This document shows positions 1 to 7,854 of a stretch of 64,000 nt of DNA, in pieces. The notes beneath the pieces are model-generated. The model ran no database searches. It was given only the letters and a program-made list of their open reading frames with translations, and was not told the DNA's origin. The DNA comes from Methanofastidiosum sp964630765. GTDB taxonomy: Archaea; Methanobacteriota_B; Thermococci; Methanofastidiosales; Methanofastidiosaceae. The stretch's first letter is position 1; each line of letters starts with the position of its first letter. Location of the stretch: contig CAZVXE010000001.1 in assembly GCA_964630765.1 (NCBI GenBank), forward strand, positions 1 to 64,000, in the 5' to 3' direction. The translations under genes were made by a program, and so were the position numbers.

Positions 1-52
1 TAAACTTGAAAGGATGAGAAATAGCTTTAGGCCAAATTTATATTAATCTAAA

Positions 53-156
53 AAATGTGACATTTGTGACATCGATGACAATATTTTCAGAAAACTTTTT
101 TTTATTCGCCCTATTATAGGAACTTTTATTATTTTTAATATTTTGATGTCACATTT
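53..156. promoter_or_regulatory. Inverted-repeat pair, possible operator
   Basis: AAATGTGACAT at 53-63 is the exact reverse complement of ATGTCACATTT at 146-156. A second TGTGACATC at 65-73 can also pair with GATGTCAC at 145-152. The arms are about 80 nt apart with AT-rich DNA between them. This spacing suits either a dimeric regulator bound at two sites or the ends of a small element. No regulator gene is next to it in the window, so a function is not assigned. Confidence 0.4.
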
Positions 157-185
157 GACACGGAATAAAATAATATAGTATATTT

Positions 186-203
186 GGCCTTAAAAATAAG
201 GTT
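186..203. repeat. GGCC-type hairpin repeat, copy 1
   Basis: GGCCTTAAAAATAAGGTT matches, except for the last two bases, the reverse complement of the perfect hairpin at 13990-14007. Related versions occur at 10819-10839 and 15672-15691. All lie in non-coding gaps of the defence island. Confidence 0.55.
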
Positions 204-292
204 AAATTCTCAGATTATTGGACCTGACTAATAACCAGAGCAGGCAAAAAGAAAAAGTATCTAATTCTGTAATTTTTAATCCTGATTAAAAA

Positions 293-303
293 ATTTATAT
301 AAA
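293..303 (+). promoter_or_regulatory. Possible TATA box of the ABC-3C operon
   Basis: A TTTATATAAAG stretch lies about 75 nt before the TTG start of the HNH gene. Its sequence fits an archaeal TATA box, but the whole region is AT-rich, so the assignment is weak. Confidence 0.3.
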
Positions 304-376
304 GAAAACAAATATAAACAAAACAAATTATTAGAAGCTTATAACTTATACATAATTATAAAAATAATAATAGAAT

Positions 377-1132
377 TTGAATAAAGGTGTTTATCTGCCT
401 AGGAATATACCTATAACGGAAACTAAAGTTTTATGGGGAAAAAGTGGAAATAGATGTGCTATGTGTAAAAATGGTCTTACCATCCAAATTGACGATTCAT
501 CAGAATTACCTTTGGGGGAAGCGGCGCATATAGAAGGTTATGGGGTAGGTTCACCTAGATACAATCCTAGTATGTCTGAACAAGAAAGAAATAGTTATTC
601 AAATCTAATTCTTCTTTGCCCAACATGTCATTCAATTATTGACAAAGATATATCTGAATATACTACTACAAAAATAAAAACAATTAAAAACGAGCATGAG
701 AAATGGATAGAAAGTTTGATAAAAGATAAATTACCAAATATAACATATAAGGAATTAGAAGTTATCTTAGATTATTTAGTAAATAATCCTGCAAATGAAC
801 AAAAAAATGTAGAGATTACAAGGCCTGAAGATAAAATAATAAAAAATGGTCTTTCGTCTGATGTATCTAGATATATTACTCAAGGTATGTTACAAGTTAA
901 ACTAGTTAATAAATTCATAGTTAGCTATCCTGATCCTAACTATTCTGAAAAATTAAGATCAATTTTTGTTCAAAAATATAAAGATTTGAGAGAAGATGGT
1001 TTATCTGGAGATTCTCTTTTTTATAGCCTATTTGACTTTGCAGCGAAATACTCAATTGATTTTAAACTTAGAGCAGCTGGCTTAGCTGTGCTAACATATT
1101 TTTTTGAAATATGTGAGGTGTTTGAAAGATGA
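377..1132 (+). CDS. HNH endonuclease effector of an ABC-three-component (ABC-3C) system
   Basis: The 251-residue protein has an N-terminal HNH nuclease fold at about residues 22-95. It shows CxxC (CAMC, about residue 27), a central AAH, then NLILLCPTCHSIID with the second CxxC and the catalytic or metal-binding His. The rest (about 150-251) is a helical domain that in ABC-3C systems is thought to couple the effector to the other components. It starts at a TTG (NKGVYLP...) and its 3' end overlaps the next gene by 4 nt, so the three genes form one operon. Known ABC-3C loci pair an SMC-like DUF2326 ATPase, a small middle component and a variable effector; here the effector is predicted to cut DNA. 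The trigger is unknown. Confidence in HNH is high, in the system assignment good. Confidence 0.82.
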   Translation: MNKGVYLPRNIPITETKVLWGKSGNRCAMCKNGLTIQIDDSSELPLGEAAHIEGYGVGSPRYNPSMSEQERNSYSNLILLCPTCHSIIDKDISEYTTTKIKTIKNEHEKWIESLIKDKLPNITYKELEVILDYLVNNPANEQKNVEITRPEDKIIKNGLSSDVSRYITQGMLQVKLVNKFIVSYPDPNYSEKLRSIFVQKYKDLREDGLSGDSLFYSLFDFAAKYSIDFKLRAAGLAVLTYFFEICEVFER

Positions 1133-1374
1133 TTTTGCCTGATAAAACTATTACTCTTCAATATTCTCTAGTGGGAACTGGGTATATCGTACTAAACGAA
1201 CTTAGAACACCAAAAACGCTGACAGAGCTATGGGAGAATCTTAAATCTCTTGAAGAAATAAACAATTATAAAAAATTTATTCTAACGTTAGATTTTTTAT
1301 ATATGTTAGAATTAATCGAATATAAAGATCCATTTTTAGTAAGGTGCAATGATGATAAAATCAATAAGATGTGA
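1129..1374 (+). CDS. ABC-3C middle component (MC6-like)
   Basis: This 81-residue protein begins LPDKTITLQYSLVGTGYIVL and continues with short predicted helices including a TLTELWENLKSL and a FILTLDFLYMLELIEY stretch. The pattern (PDK near the start, SL.G.G..vL, LTELW, FIL.LDFLY) is what I recall for winged-helix-like middle components of ABC-3C systems, closest to type 6. These proteins are thought to bridge the ATPase and the effector. It overlaps the HNH gene by 4 nt and the ATPase gene by 26 nt, which strongly suggests coupled translation. The identity rests on size, context and motif memory rather than a search. Confidence 0.7.
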   Translation: MILPDKTITLQYSLVGTGYIVLNELRTPKTLTELWENLKSLEEINNYKKFILTLDFLYMLELIEYKDPFLVRCNDDKINKM

Positions 1375-3103
1375 TAAATCTTCGTTTAAGACAATAATTT
1401 TTGAAAAAGGATTTAATATTATTATTGCTGAAAGAACTAAAGAATCTACTGAAAGAGACTCTAGAAATGGGTTAGGTAAAACAACATTTATAGAAATAAT
1501 TCATTTTTGTCTTGGATCTGTACCTGACAAGCAACACCCATTAAGAAAAAAAGAACTTGAAAATTGGACATTTATGCTTGACCTAAGCATTAATGGAAAA
1601 GAATATACAGTTTCAAGAAATACTAGCAATTCTTCTAAAATATTTATTGATGGAGATTTTTCTAGTTGGCCATTAGTCCCAAATTATGATGAGAATCTAA
1701 AAAAATATTATTATTCTCCCTCTGAGTGGACCGATGTCTTGGGCCATTTATTATTTGGGTTATATAAAGACGAATTAGAACTTAAATATTGTCCTACTTT
1801 CCGGAGTTTAATTTCCTATTATATTCGAAAAGGTGTAGAAGGTTTTCATTCTCCGTTTATGCACCACCCACAACAAAGAGTTTGGGATATTCAGGTAAAT
1901 AATTGTTTTCTTCTAGGGCTTAATTGGAAAATAGGATCTGAATTCCAAATAATTAAGGATAAGGAAAAAACATTGAAAGAATTAAAAATTGCTTCAGAAA
2001 GTGGATTGTTGAATGAATTTATCGGATCTTTAGGAGAACTAGAGGCAATAAAAATTCAACAGAATGAAAGATATATTAAATTATCAGAACAGCTTAAAAA
2101 TTATAAAGTTCACCAGCAATATTATCAAATTCAAGAAGAAGCAGATGCTCTCACTAAAGAGATACATGAGCTTATTAATAAAAATACTATGAATAAGAAA
2201 TTAGTATCTACTTATGAGAATAGCATATCGGAAGAAAAAGATATTCCCCTCCAAGAAGTAGAGAATATATACAATAAAGCAGGATTATTGTTCTCGGATA
2301 AAATTAAAAAAAGATTAAATGATGTAGCTATATTCCATGAGAAAATTATTTCTAATCGGAGAGAATATCTAGATTATGAAATCAAAAAGCTCAAAAGAGA
2401 ACTTAAAATACAAGAGGAAAATATTGAACTTAAATCCGGAAAAAGAGCAGAATTATTCAAGATTCTAGAGGAACATAAGGCTCTAGATGACTATACTAAT
2501 TTACAAAATAGATTATTATCTATAAAGGATGAAATAAATCAAATTCAAACAAAAATTGATAATATAAATAAATTTAACGAAGGTTCTACCATTTTAAAAA
2601 TAGAGAAGCAAGAATTACTTCAGAAAGCTAGAAGAGAATTAAAGGAAAGGGCAGTTTCAAAAGAGAAAGCAATAAAACTATTTAATCAGAATTCTCAATT
2701 TTTGTATTCTGAGCCAGGCATTCTATCTATTGACGTAGAAGAATCAGGATATAAATTCAATGTAGAAATACCTCGGGCTGCTAGTCAAGGTGTTAAATAC
2801 ATGAAAGTTTTTTGTTATGATCTAGTATTAACTCAAATAAATTCGGAAGTAAATCCTTCAATGTTTCTTATTCATGATAGTACTATATTTGATGGAGTTG
2901 ATGAAAGACAAATAGCTAAAGCCATAGAATTAGCAGAACGAGAATCTTCAGAAAAGGGATTTCAGTATATATGCACTATGAATTCAGACGTAGTACCTTT
3001 CAAGGATTTTAGTGAAGATTTCAAATCAAAATTTGATGACTATGTTAGAATAAAATTTACTGATGCAAAAGAAGATGGCGGATTGCTTGGGATAAGATTT
3101 TGA
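1349..3103 (+). CDS. DUF2326-type SMC-like ATPase of the ABC-3C system
   Basis: The 584-residue protein has a Walker A-like NGLGKTTFIEII at about residues 39-50, a long central coiled coil at about 215-450, and a C-terminal segment with FLIHDS (about 505) in the place of Walker B/D-loop. This is the layout of DUF2326 ATPases: an SMC/RecF-like head split by a coiled coil. The signature motif is not obvious. Translation starts at ATG 1349 or the adjacent ATG 1352; an AAGGTG ribosome site sits at 1341-1346, which fits 1352 slightly better. In ABC-3C systems this subunit is the presumed sensor or loader that binds DNA ends or unusual DNA and licenses the effector. It converges on the restriction operon. 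Confidence 0.8.
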   Translation: MMIKSIRCDKSSFKTIIFEKGFNIIIAERTKESTERDSRNGLGKTTFIEIIHFCLGSVPDKQHPLRKKELENWTFMLDLSINGKEYTVSRNTSNSSKIFIDGDFSSWPLVPNYDENLKKYYYSPSEWTDVLGHLLFGLYKDELELKYCPTFRSLISYYIRKGVEGFHSPFMHHPQQRVWDIQVNNCFLLGLNWKIGSEFQIIKDKEKTLKELKIASESGLLNEFIGSLGELEAIKIQQNERYIKLSEQLKNYKVHQQYYQIQEEADALTKEIHELINKNTMNKKLVSTYENSISEEKDIPLQEVENIYNKAGLLFSDKIKKRLNDVAIFHEKIISNRREYLDYEIKKLKRELKIQEENIELKSGKRAELFKILEEHKALDDYTNLQNRLLSIKDEINQIQTKIDNINKFNEGSTILKIEKQELLQKARRELKERAVSKEKAIKLFNQNSQFLYSEPGILSIDVEESGYKFNVEIPRAASQGVKYMKVFCYDLVLTQINSEVNPSMFLIHDSTIFDGVDERQIAKAIELAERESSEKGFQYICTMNSDVVPFKDFSEDFKSKFDDYVRIKFTDAKEDGGLLGIRF

Positions 3104-3232
3104 TAAGTCTAGTGAACTCAAAATAGTTAAATATTAATGGAGAAATATTAATCTGCTCACTAGTCAAAATTTTGATATAACACATTATTCTAATCAACTA
3201 TTAGAATATATTATCTAGATTATCGAATTTAA

Positions 3233-5968
3233 TTATTTTTCGAGCCTCCTAATTAAATCCTCAAAACTAGTAACTCTACTTTTTATATAATCAAACTTAA
3301 CCTGTGGAACTTTTAAATAATTCCAAGAAAATCCTGTTTGTTCTGATACTTCTTGGCACCATCTCGTTATAGCTTCATCTTTTCTATCAACATCCTCATA
3401 TTCCCTTCCTTTTGTTTCTATTATCCAATATTTCTTTTTATTCGAAATAGTTTGTACAGCAACAAAATCAGGATGGTAGAATCTAGTAGCACCTTTTGAG
3501 CTAAGATAATCAATTTTAAAAATGGTAGTTGCAAGTGAAGCAAATTTTTCTATATCGGTAAATCTCCTATCAAGAAATATTGCAAACTCTTCTTCAAAGT
3601 TATTATAAACACCCACATAGTTAAAAATGGTTTTGACTAGTCTTAGATGCTTTCTATTCCATGGGCTAACTTCAGTTTCAGAGAGTTTAATTGGAGACTG
3701 TAAAATAAGTGTGTCTGTTTTTTCAGCTGTCAATTCACCTATATAGCGTCCAAGAATAGAAATTATCCCCTCTGTTACATCTAATCTGCCCAATGTTTTC
3801 TTTATAGTATAAGAATCAATACTTTCAATTTTTGTATCAAAACATTTATTTAGAATATATTCTTCTACAATTGGGCATATCTCATTAAACTGGCATGTGA
3901 GACCTGCTTTTTTCATAACATTATTAACAATGTAAGATATTTTTTCTCTTATTTCATAATCTGCTTTATGTTCAATGTCTTCTATATGAATGTCCGTGCC
4001 TGTAGTGGCAAATTCCATTCTTAATGTTGATTTCCAATCTTCTTTTAGAACATCGGCGGTATATATGTTTGGAATTGAGTTAATATCAATCTCTGACAAT
4101 TTCTTATAGTTTCTTTTATATCTTAATCCTATTTGTGGAATTTCTATATCATACTTAAAACGTGATTGCTCTAATGCAGATATCATTACTTCTTGAGGGG
4201 GAGGGGTATGAATTGTTTCTATGATTACTCCCTCTTGTTCTAATTCATCTTTCACAAATCTTTCAAATTCATTAGTGCCCATTACCTCAAGTGTTTGTAT
4301 ATAATCCGTGGTTATACCTGCCATTATTCTAAGGCCCCTTCCAATAGTTTGTTCTGGGAGGATTTTTGCTTGGGCACTATAAGGCCTTAAACCAAGGCAT
4401 ATTGTAACGTTTTGTACATCCCATCCTTCTCTTAGCATTAAGACGCTAGAAATCACTTTTATTCTATTCTTTGGATTGTCAACGTCTCTTGCAATTCGGC
4501 GTAATTTTTCTAAATCAGTTTTTTTAATATTTCCACTTGTATCGGTATGAATAACTAATAGTTCATCATTCGAAAAATCATATATAGATTTATCATTTTT
4601 TATAAAATCTGCAATTTTATCTGCATATGCAGATTTTTCAGACATTATAAATAGAATAGGTTTTTTTCCAATACTGGTATAGGAATCATAATGCACTTTC
4701 CATCTATGAACGGCTGCTAAAATCCACTCGCCATATTTTTCACTAACATTTTCTTGGCTTAATTCAATCGGATCTTTTTTATCAACTCGATGAACTACTA
4801 TAGGAGCTTTTACTATCCTATCCTCTACTGCTTGGGCTAAAGGGTAATCAACTATCGTCCAAGCATAATAAACGCCTGTTTGTGTTTTAGGTGTAGCAGA
4901 AAAATCAAGCCAAAGTGTAATCCCTTTATTAATGGTTCTATGAATAGAAATTAGAGTTTCATGCCACTTTAATTCGCTATCGTGGACGTGGTGTGCTTCA
5001 TCATTAATGATTAGAAGATTAGTTAAATCTTTTATTTTATCTAAGAGCATAACAGGAGATTTGCTTAAATTCTTTTGTGGGGGCCTCCCTAGGAAGGCCT
5101 CGGCGATATTAATTGGAGCCCATCCATCAATTCTTGATTCATATAATTGCTGAATATTTGCCAATACAAGATTACCATATGGCGCAAGAGGTGAATTGTC
5201 ATCTCTTAAAGTAACTTTTAGATTCCATAAAGACTTCCAAGAGTTAGGGATAAATGGAAAATCGTAAAAGATTTTATTATCTCTAAAATCTCTTGCTAAT
5301 CTTTCATAAACTATTACATTGGGGGGAACTATCAAAAAATTGTTGTTATAGCGTGTATTTTTTTCTTTTATATAATTAAAATAGGACCAAACTATGATTA
5401 GGGCCATCACTATTGTTTTACCAGAACCAGTGGCCATTTTAAATGCATATTTTAGTAATCCTTCTTCTGGGATTTCCTGTGAACGAGCATCCTTCAATTC
5501 CGGGATATATCGGATAACGTCTCTACTCCCATCATTTTTTTTTATGATTTCTACTGGAGTTCCTAGAATAGTAGGAATTTCTTTCTCAGCGAACTCATTT
5601 ATGACTTGTTCAAAATCATTAAATTTTTTTACTTCAAATAAATAAATTAATGTTTCAATTGCTTCTCTTTGGCAAAACCAAAAATTGAATTGTTTTCCCT
5701 TTAGTAAATGATCGCTTTCAAACCAGAAGGTTATTAGTTCTTTTGTTGTATTTGTCACTCCAGGATATCCTTCATCCCGCCACTTGCCCACTTGTTTTCT
5801 GATATTATTGACCAGAAATGTAGAACTCTTTCTTCTACCTTTCTGTATTTTATAGTGACCTGGTAAATCTCTTACGATGTGACAATCAGGCTCTCTAGTA
5901 GGATCACGGCCTTCAATTAGAGGTATAGAATTATTGTAATGAACTACACTTTGAGGTGTTTCAGTCAT
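3233..5968 (-). CDS. Type III-like restriction subunit (DEAD helicase with PD-(D/E)XK nuclease)
   Basis: The 911-residue protein is an SF2 helicase with Walker A MATGSGKT at about 178-185, a DEAH box (NDEAHHVHD, about 323) and later helicase motifs including REGWDVQN and an arginine-finger stretch QTIGRGLRIMAG. The C terminus carries PDFVAV followed by ETKGRE (about 865), the core of a PD-(D/E)XK nuclease. The N terminus (HYKIQKGRRK..., CQREAIETLIYL) resembles restriction proteins known as the BPTD_3080 family; I recall this rather than having searched it. It overlaps the methyltransferase gene by 4 nt and is the last gene of a three-gene operon. It probably cleaves DNA not protected by the partner methylase, using ATP for translocation. 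Confidence 0.82.
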   Translation of the reverse strand: MTETPQSVVHYNNSIPLIEGRDPTREPDCHIVRDLPGHYKIQKGRRKSSTFLVNNIRKQVGKWRDEGYPGVTNTTKELITFWFESDHLLKGKQFNFWFCQREAIETLIYLFEVKKFNDFEQVINEFAEKEIPTILGTPVEIIKKNDGSRDVIRYIPELKDARSQEIPEEGLLKYAFKMATGSGKTIVMALIIVWSYFNYIKEKNTRYNNNFLIVPPNVIVYERLARDFRDNKIFYDFPFIPNSWKSLWNLKVTLRDDNSPLAPYGNLVLANIQQLYESRIDGWAPINIAEAFLGRPPQKNLSKSPVMLLDKIKDLTNLLIINDEAHHVHDSELKWHETLISIHRTINKGITLWLDFSATPKTQTGVYYAWTIVDYPLAQAVEDRIVKAPIVVHRVDKKDPIELSQENVSEKYGEWILAAVHRWKVHYDSYTSIGKKPILFIMSEKSAYADKIADFIKNDKSIYDFSNDELLVIHTDTSGNIKKTDLEKLRRIARDVDNPKNRIKVISSVLMLREGWDVQNVTICLGLRPYSAQAKILPEQTIGRGLRIMAGITTDYIQTLEVMGTNEFERFVKDELEQEGVIIETIHTPPPQEVMISALEQSRFKYDIEIPQIGLRYKRNYKKLSEIDINSIPNIYTADVLKEDWKSTLRMEFATTGTDIHIEDIEHKADYEIREKISYIVNNVMKKAGLTCQFNEICPIVEEYILNKCFDTKIESIDSYTIKKTLGRLDVTEGIISILGRYIGELTAEKTDTLILQSPIKLSETEVSPWNRKHLRLVKTIFNYVGVYNNFEEEFAIFLDRRFTDIEKFASLATTIFKIDYLSSKGATRFYHPDFVAVQTISNKKKYWIIETKGREYEDVDRKDEAITRWCQEVSEQTGFSWNYLKVPQVKFDYIKSRVTSFEDLIRRLEK

Positions 5969-7854
5969 TTTATTAACACCTCATATATTTGTGAAGTATC
6001 TATTCCAAAGATATCTATTAATTTAATAAAAATTTTATAATTTCCGGTTTCCTTATATTTATGTGTGGCTTTGAGAGAAATAGATCTATCTTTTTTTGTT
6101 CTGTATGATGTCCAGCTATTAACAAAAGTATCATTTTGAAAATTAAAGTCAATTGCCCAATAATCAATCCAATCCGACCATTTCTTTATTTTTTCTCTTA
6201 CGTCTTTGGAAATTAAATCAGTATGTGGAATAATAAAATCCTTAAGTTCAACTGTAACTTCTTTTCCAGAGATAATAATTTCAGGTTTGAAATATGCTAA
6301 TTCAAAGAACCGAATATCTCCTCTATCAATAGCCTGTTTTTCCAGAACTTCGTTTGGTATAATCCAAAGTTTTAGATTAATATTTTCTCTTTTTGCTATT
6401 TGATCTATTGCATCGTTTAGTCCCATTTCCCATTCCCAGCCTAAAACATGAAGTTCTTTTTGTCCCATTTTTTTAGTTTCAGCCATTGCATTAGTTATTT
6501 CATTTATTGTAACAGGAGTGTCTATAGGCCCAACATACACTAAAGCATTGGCTTTTTTACCATGAATTAATTGCGAACCTGATATTGGCTCCCCGCCATA
6601 TAATTTTAATATAAATGAAATATACTCATAATATGCTTGTATTGGATCCTTTGAATTGAATGTAGTGCTTTTCCAATATTGTCTTTCATACTTTCCTAAA
6701 TTTAGAATTTCAAAAGCATTAGCTTTTTTACCATATGAGTCTTTACTAGATTCTTGAATGTCTTTTGAATTTTGTATTTCAAGTAATCTTTTTCTTGTAG
6801 TATGTGTTGCATAACGGGAAAGATCACACCCTATCCATCTTCTACTAAGTTTTTCTGAAACTGCCAAAGTTGTACCAGATCCACAGAAGAAATCTGCTAC
6901 TAAATCGTTTTTGTTTGAAGAAGCTAAGATTATTCTTTTTATTAATTCTTCCGGTTTTTGAGTTCCATAGCCCACCCTTTCATTGGCAGTAGAAACAATG
7001 TAAGGTATTTGCCATACATCATTACATTTAACTCCTTTGTCTTCGTTTTCTAGAAATACCTTATATCTCTGACCCTTTACAGTATGCCATCTCCAACGTT
7101 TACCTGTTTCTTCATCAGTATATTGATAATCTTTTTTAATCCAATCTCCATACGGTTCATATGGAACATTAAAAAAATAGTTCTCATTTTTAGTATAAAA
7201 AAAAATAGTATCGTGCATTTTTTGGTATTGTTTATCTCCTGCTGTCCATCTTCTATAAGCCCAAATTATTTCATTTCTGAAATTATCATTGCCAAATATC
7301 TCATCTAAAATTAATTTAAGATGATGCCCAACATGCCAATCGCAATGAACATAAATAGAACCAGTTTCAGATAATAACTCTTTCATTAGATATAGTCTTT
7401 CGTACATCATGCCTAAATAAGATTCTAAACCTTCGCCCCATGTATCCCTGTATGCCTTTTCTTCTAAAATAGAATGCTCTTTTTCAATCTCTTCTCCTTC
7501 TTCTCCAACTTGAACTTTTACTCTAAAATCTGCACCAGTGGCAAAGGGAGGATCAATATAAATTAAATCTATTTTTCCAGAAAATTTCTCAAGCAGAGAG
7601 GACATAACTAGTTTGTTGTCCCCCCAAATTATCTTGTTTGTCCATCCAGTTTCAAAACTATCGCCTTCATCAACATCCCAAAAATCATACAGAGTCAAAT
7701 TATCGCCAGGTTTTTTTCCTTTTCTTGGTGAATTAATAGTTTCTACAACCTGAAATGGATAAGGCCCGGGCCTATCAATAGGTCTTAAATTACCTTCATC
7801 GTCATATTTGCCTTTCCAAACTAATTCTGGCTTTTTTATTTCTATTTTACTCAT
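5965..7854 (-). CDS. Type III-like site-specific DNA methyltransferase
   Basis: The 629-residue protein has catalytic motif IV as IDPPFATG at residues 100-107 and the AdoMet-binding motif I as DFFCGSGTT at about 321-329. The order IV then I is that of the beta class, which includes type III Mod enzymes (N6-adenine or N4-cytosine). The catalytic motif is DPPF rather than the common DPPY. After residue 400 there is a family-specific region (ALVYVGPIDTP...), and the last 80 residues look like a beta-sandwich (GNYKIFIKLIDIFG). It sits between the helicase-nuclease and the restriction subunit, with 4-nt overlaps at both ends. The target site cannot be read from sequence. Confidence 0.85.
   Translation of the reverse strand: MSKIEIKKPELVWKGKYDDEGNLRPIDRPGPYPFQVVETINSPRKGKKPGDNLTLYDFWDVDEGDSFETGWTNKIIWGDNKLVMSSLLEKFSGKIDLIYIDPPFATGADFRVKVQVGEEGEEIEKEHSILEEKAYRDTWGEGLESYLGMMYERLYLMKELLSETGSIYVHCDWHVGHHLKLILDEIFGNDNFRNEIIWAYRRWTAGDKQYQKMHDTIFFYTKNENYFFNVPYEPYGDWIKKDYQYTDEETGKRWRWHTVKGQRYKVFLENEDKGVKCNDVWQIPYIVSTANERVGYGTQKPEELIKRIILASSNKNDLVADFFCGSGTTLAVSEKLSRRWIGCDLSRYATHTTRKRLLEIQNSKDIQESSKDSYGKKANAFEILNLGKYERQYWKSTTFNSKDPIQAYYEYISFILKLYGGEPISGSQLIHGKKANALVYVGPIDTPVTINEITNAMAETKKMGQKELHVLGWEWEMGLNDAIDQIAKRENINLKLWIIPNEVLEKQAIDRGDIRFFELAYFKPEIIISGKEVTVELKDFIIPHTDLISKDVREKIKKWSDWIDYWAIDFNFQNDTFVNSWTSYRTKKDRSISLKATHKYKETGNYKIFIKLIDIFGIDTSQIYEVLIK

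Larger units (their letters stand above)
1..376. other. AT-rich upstream region of the ABC-3C operon
   Basis: I see no convincing coding sequence here. It holds two TGTGACAT-like half sites at about 53-75 that are inverted relative to ATGTCACATTT at 146-156, a hairpin of the GGCCTTAAAAATAAGG family at 186-203, and a TATA-like stretch at about 293-303. Together these look like a control region for the downstream operon. The left edge is cut by the window, so part of a neighbouring locus may be missing. Confidence 0.5.
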
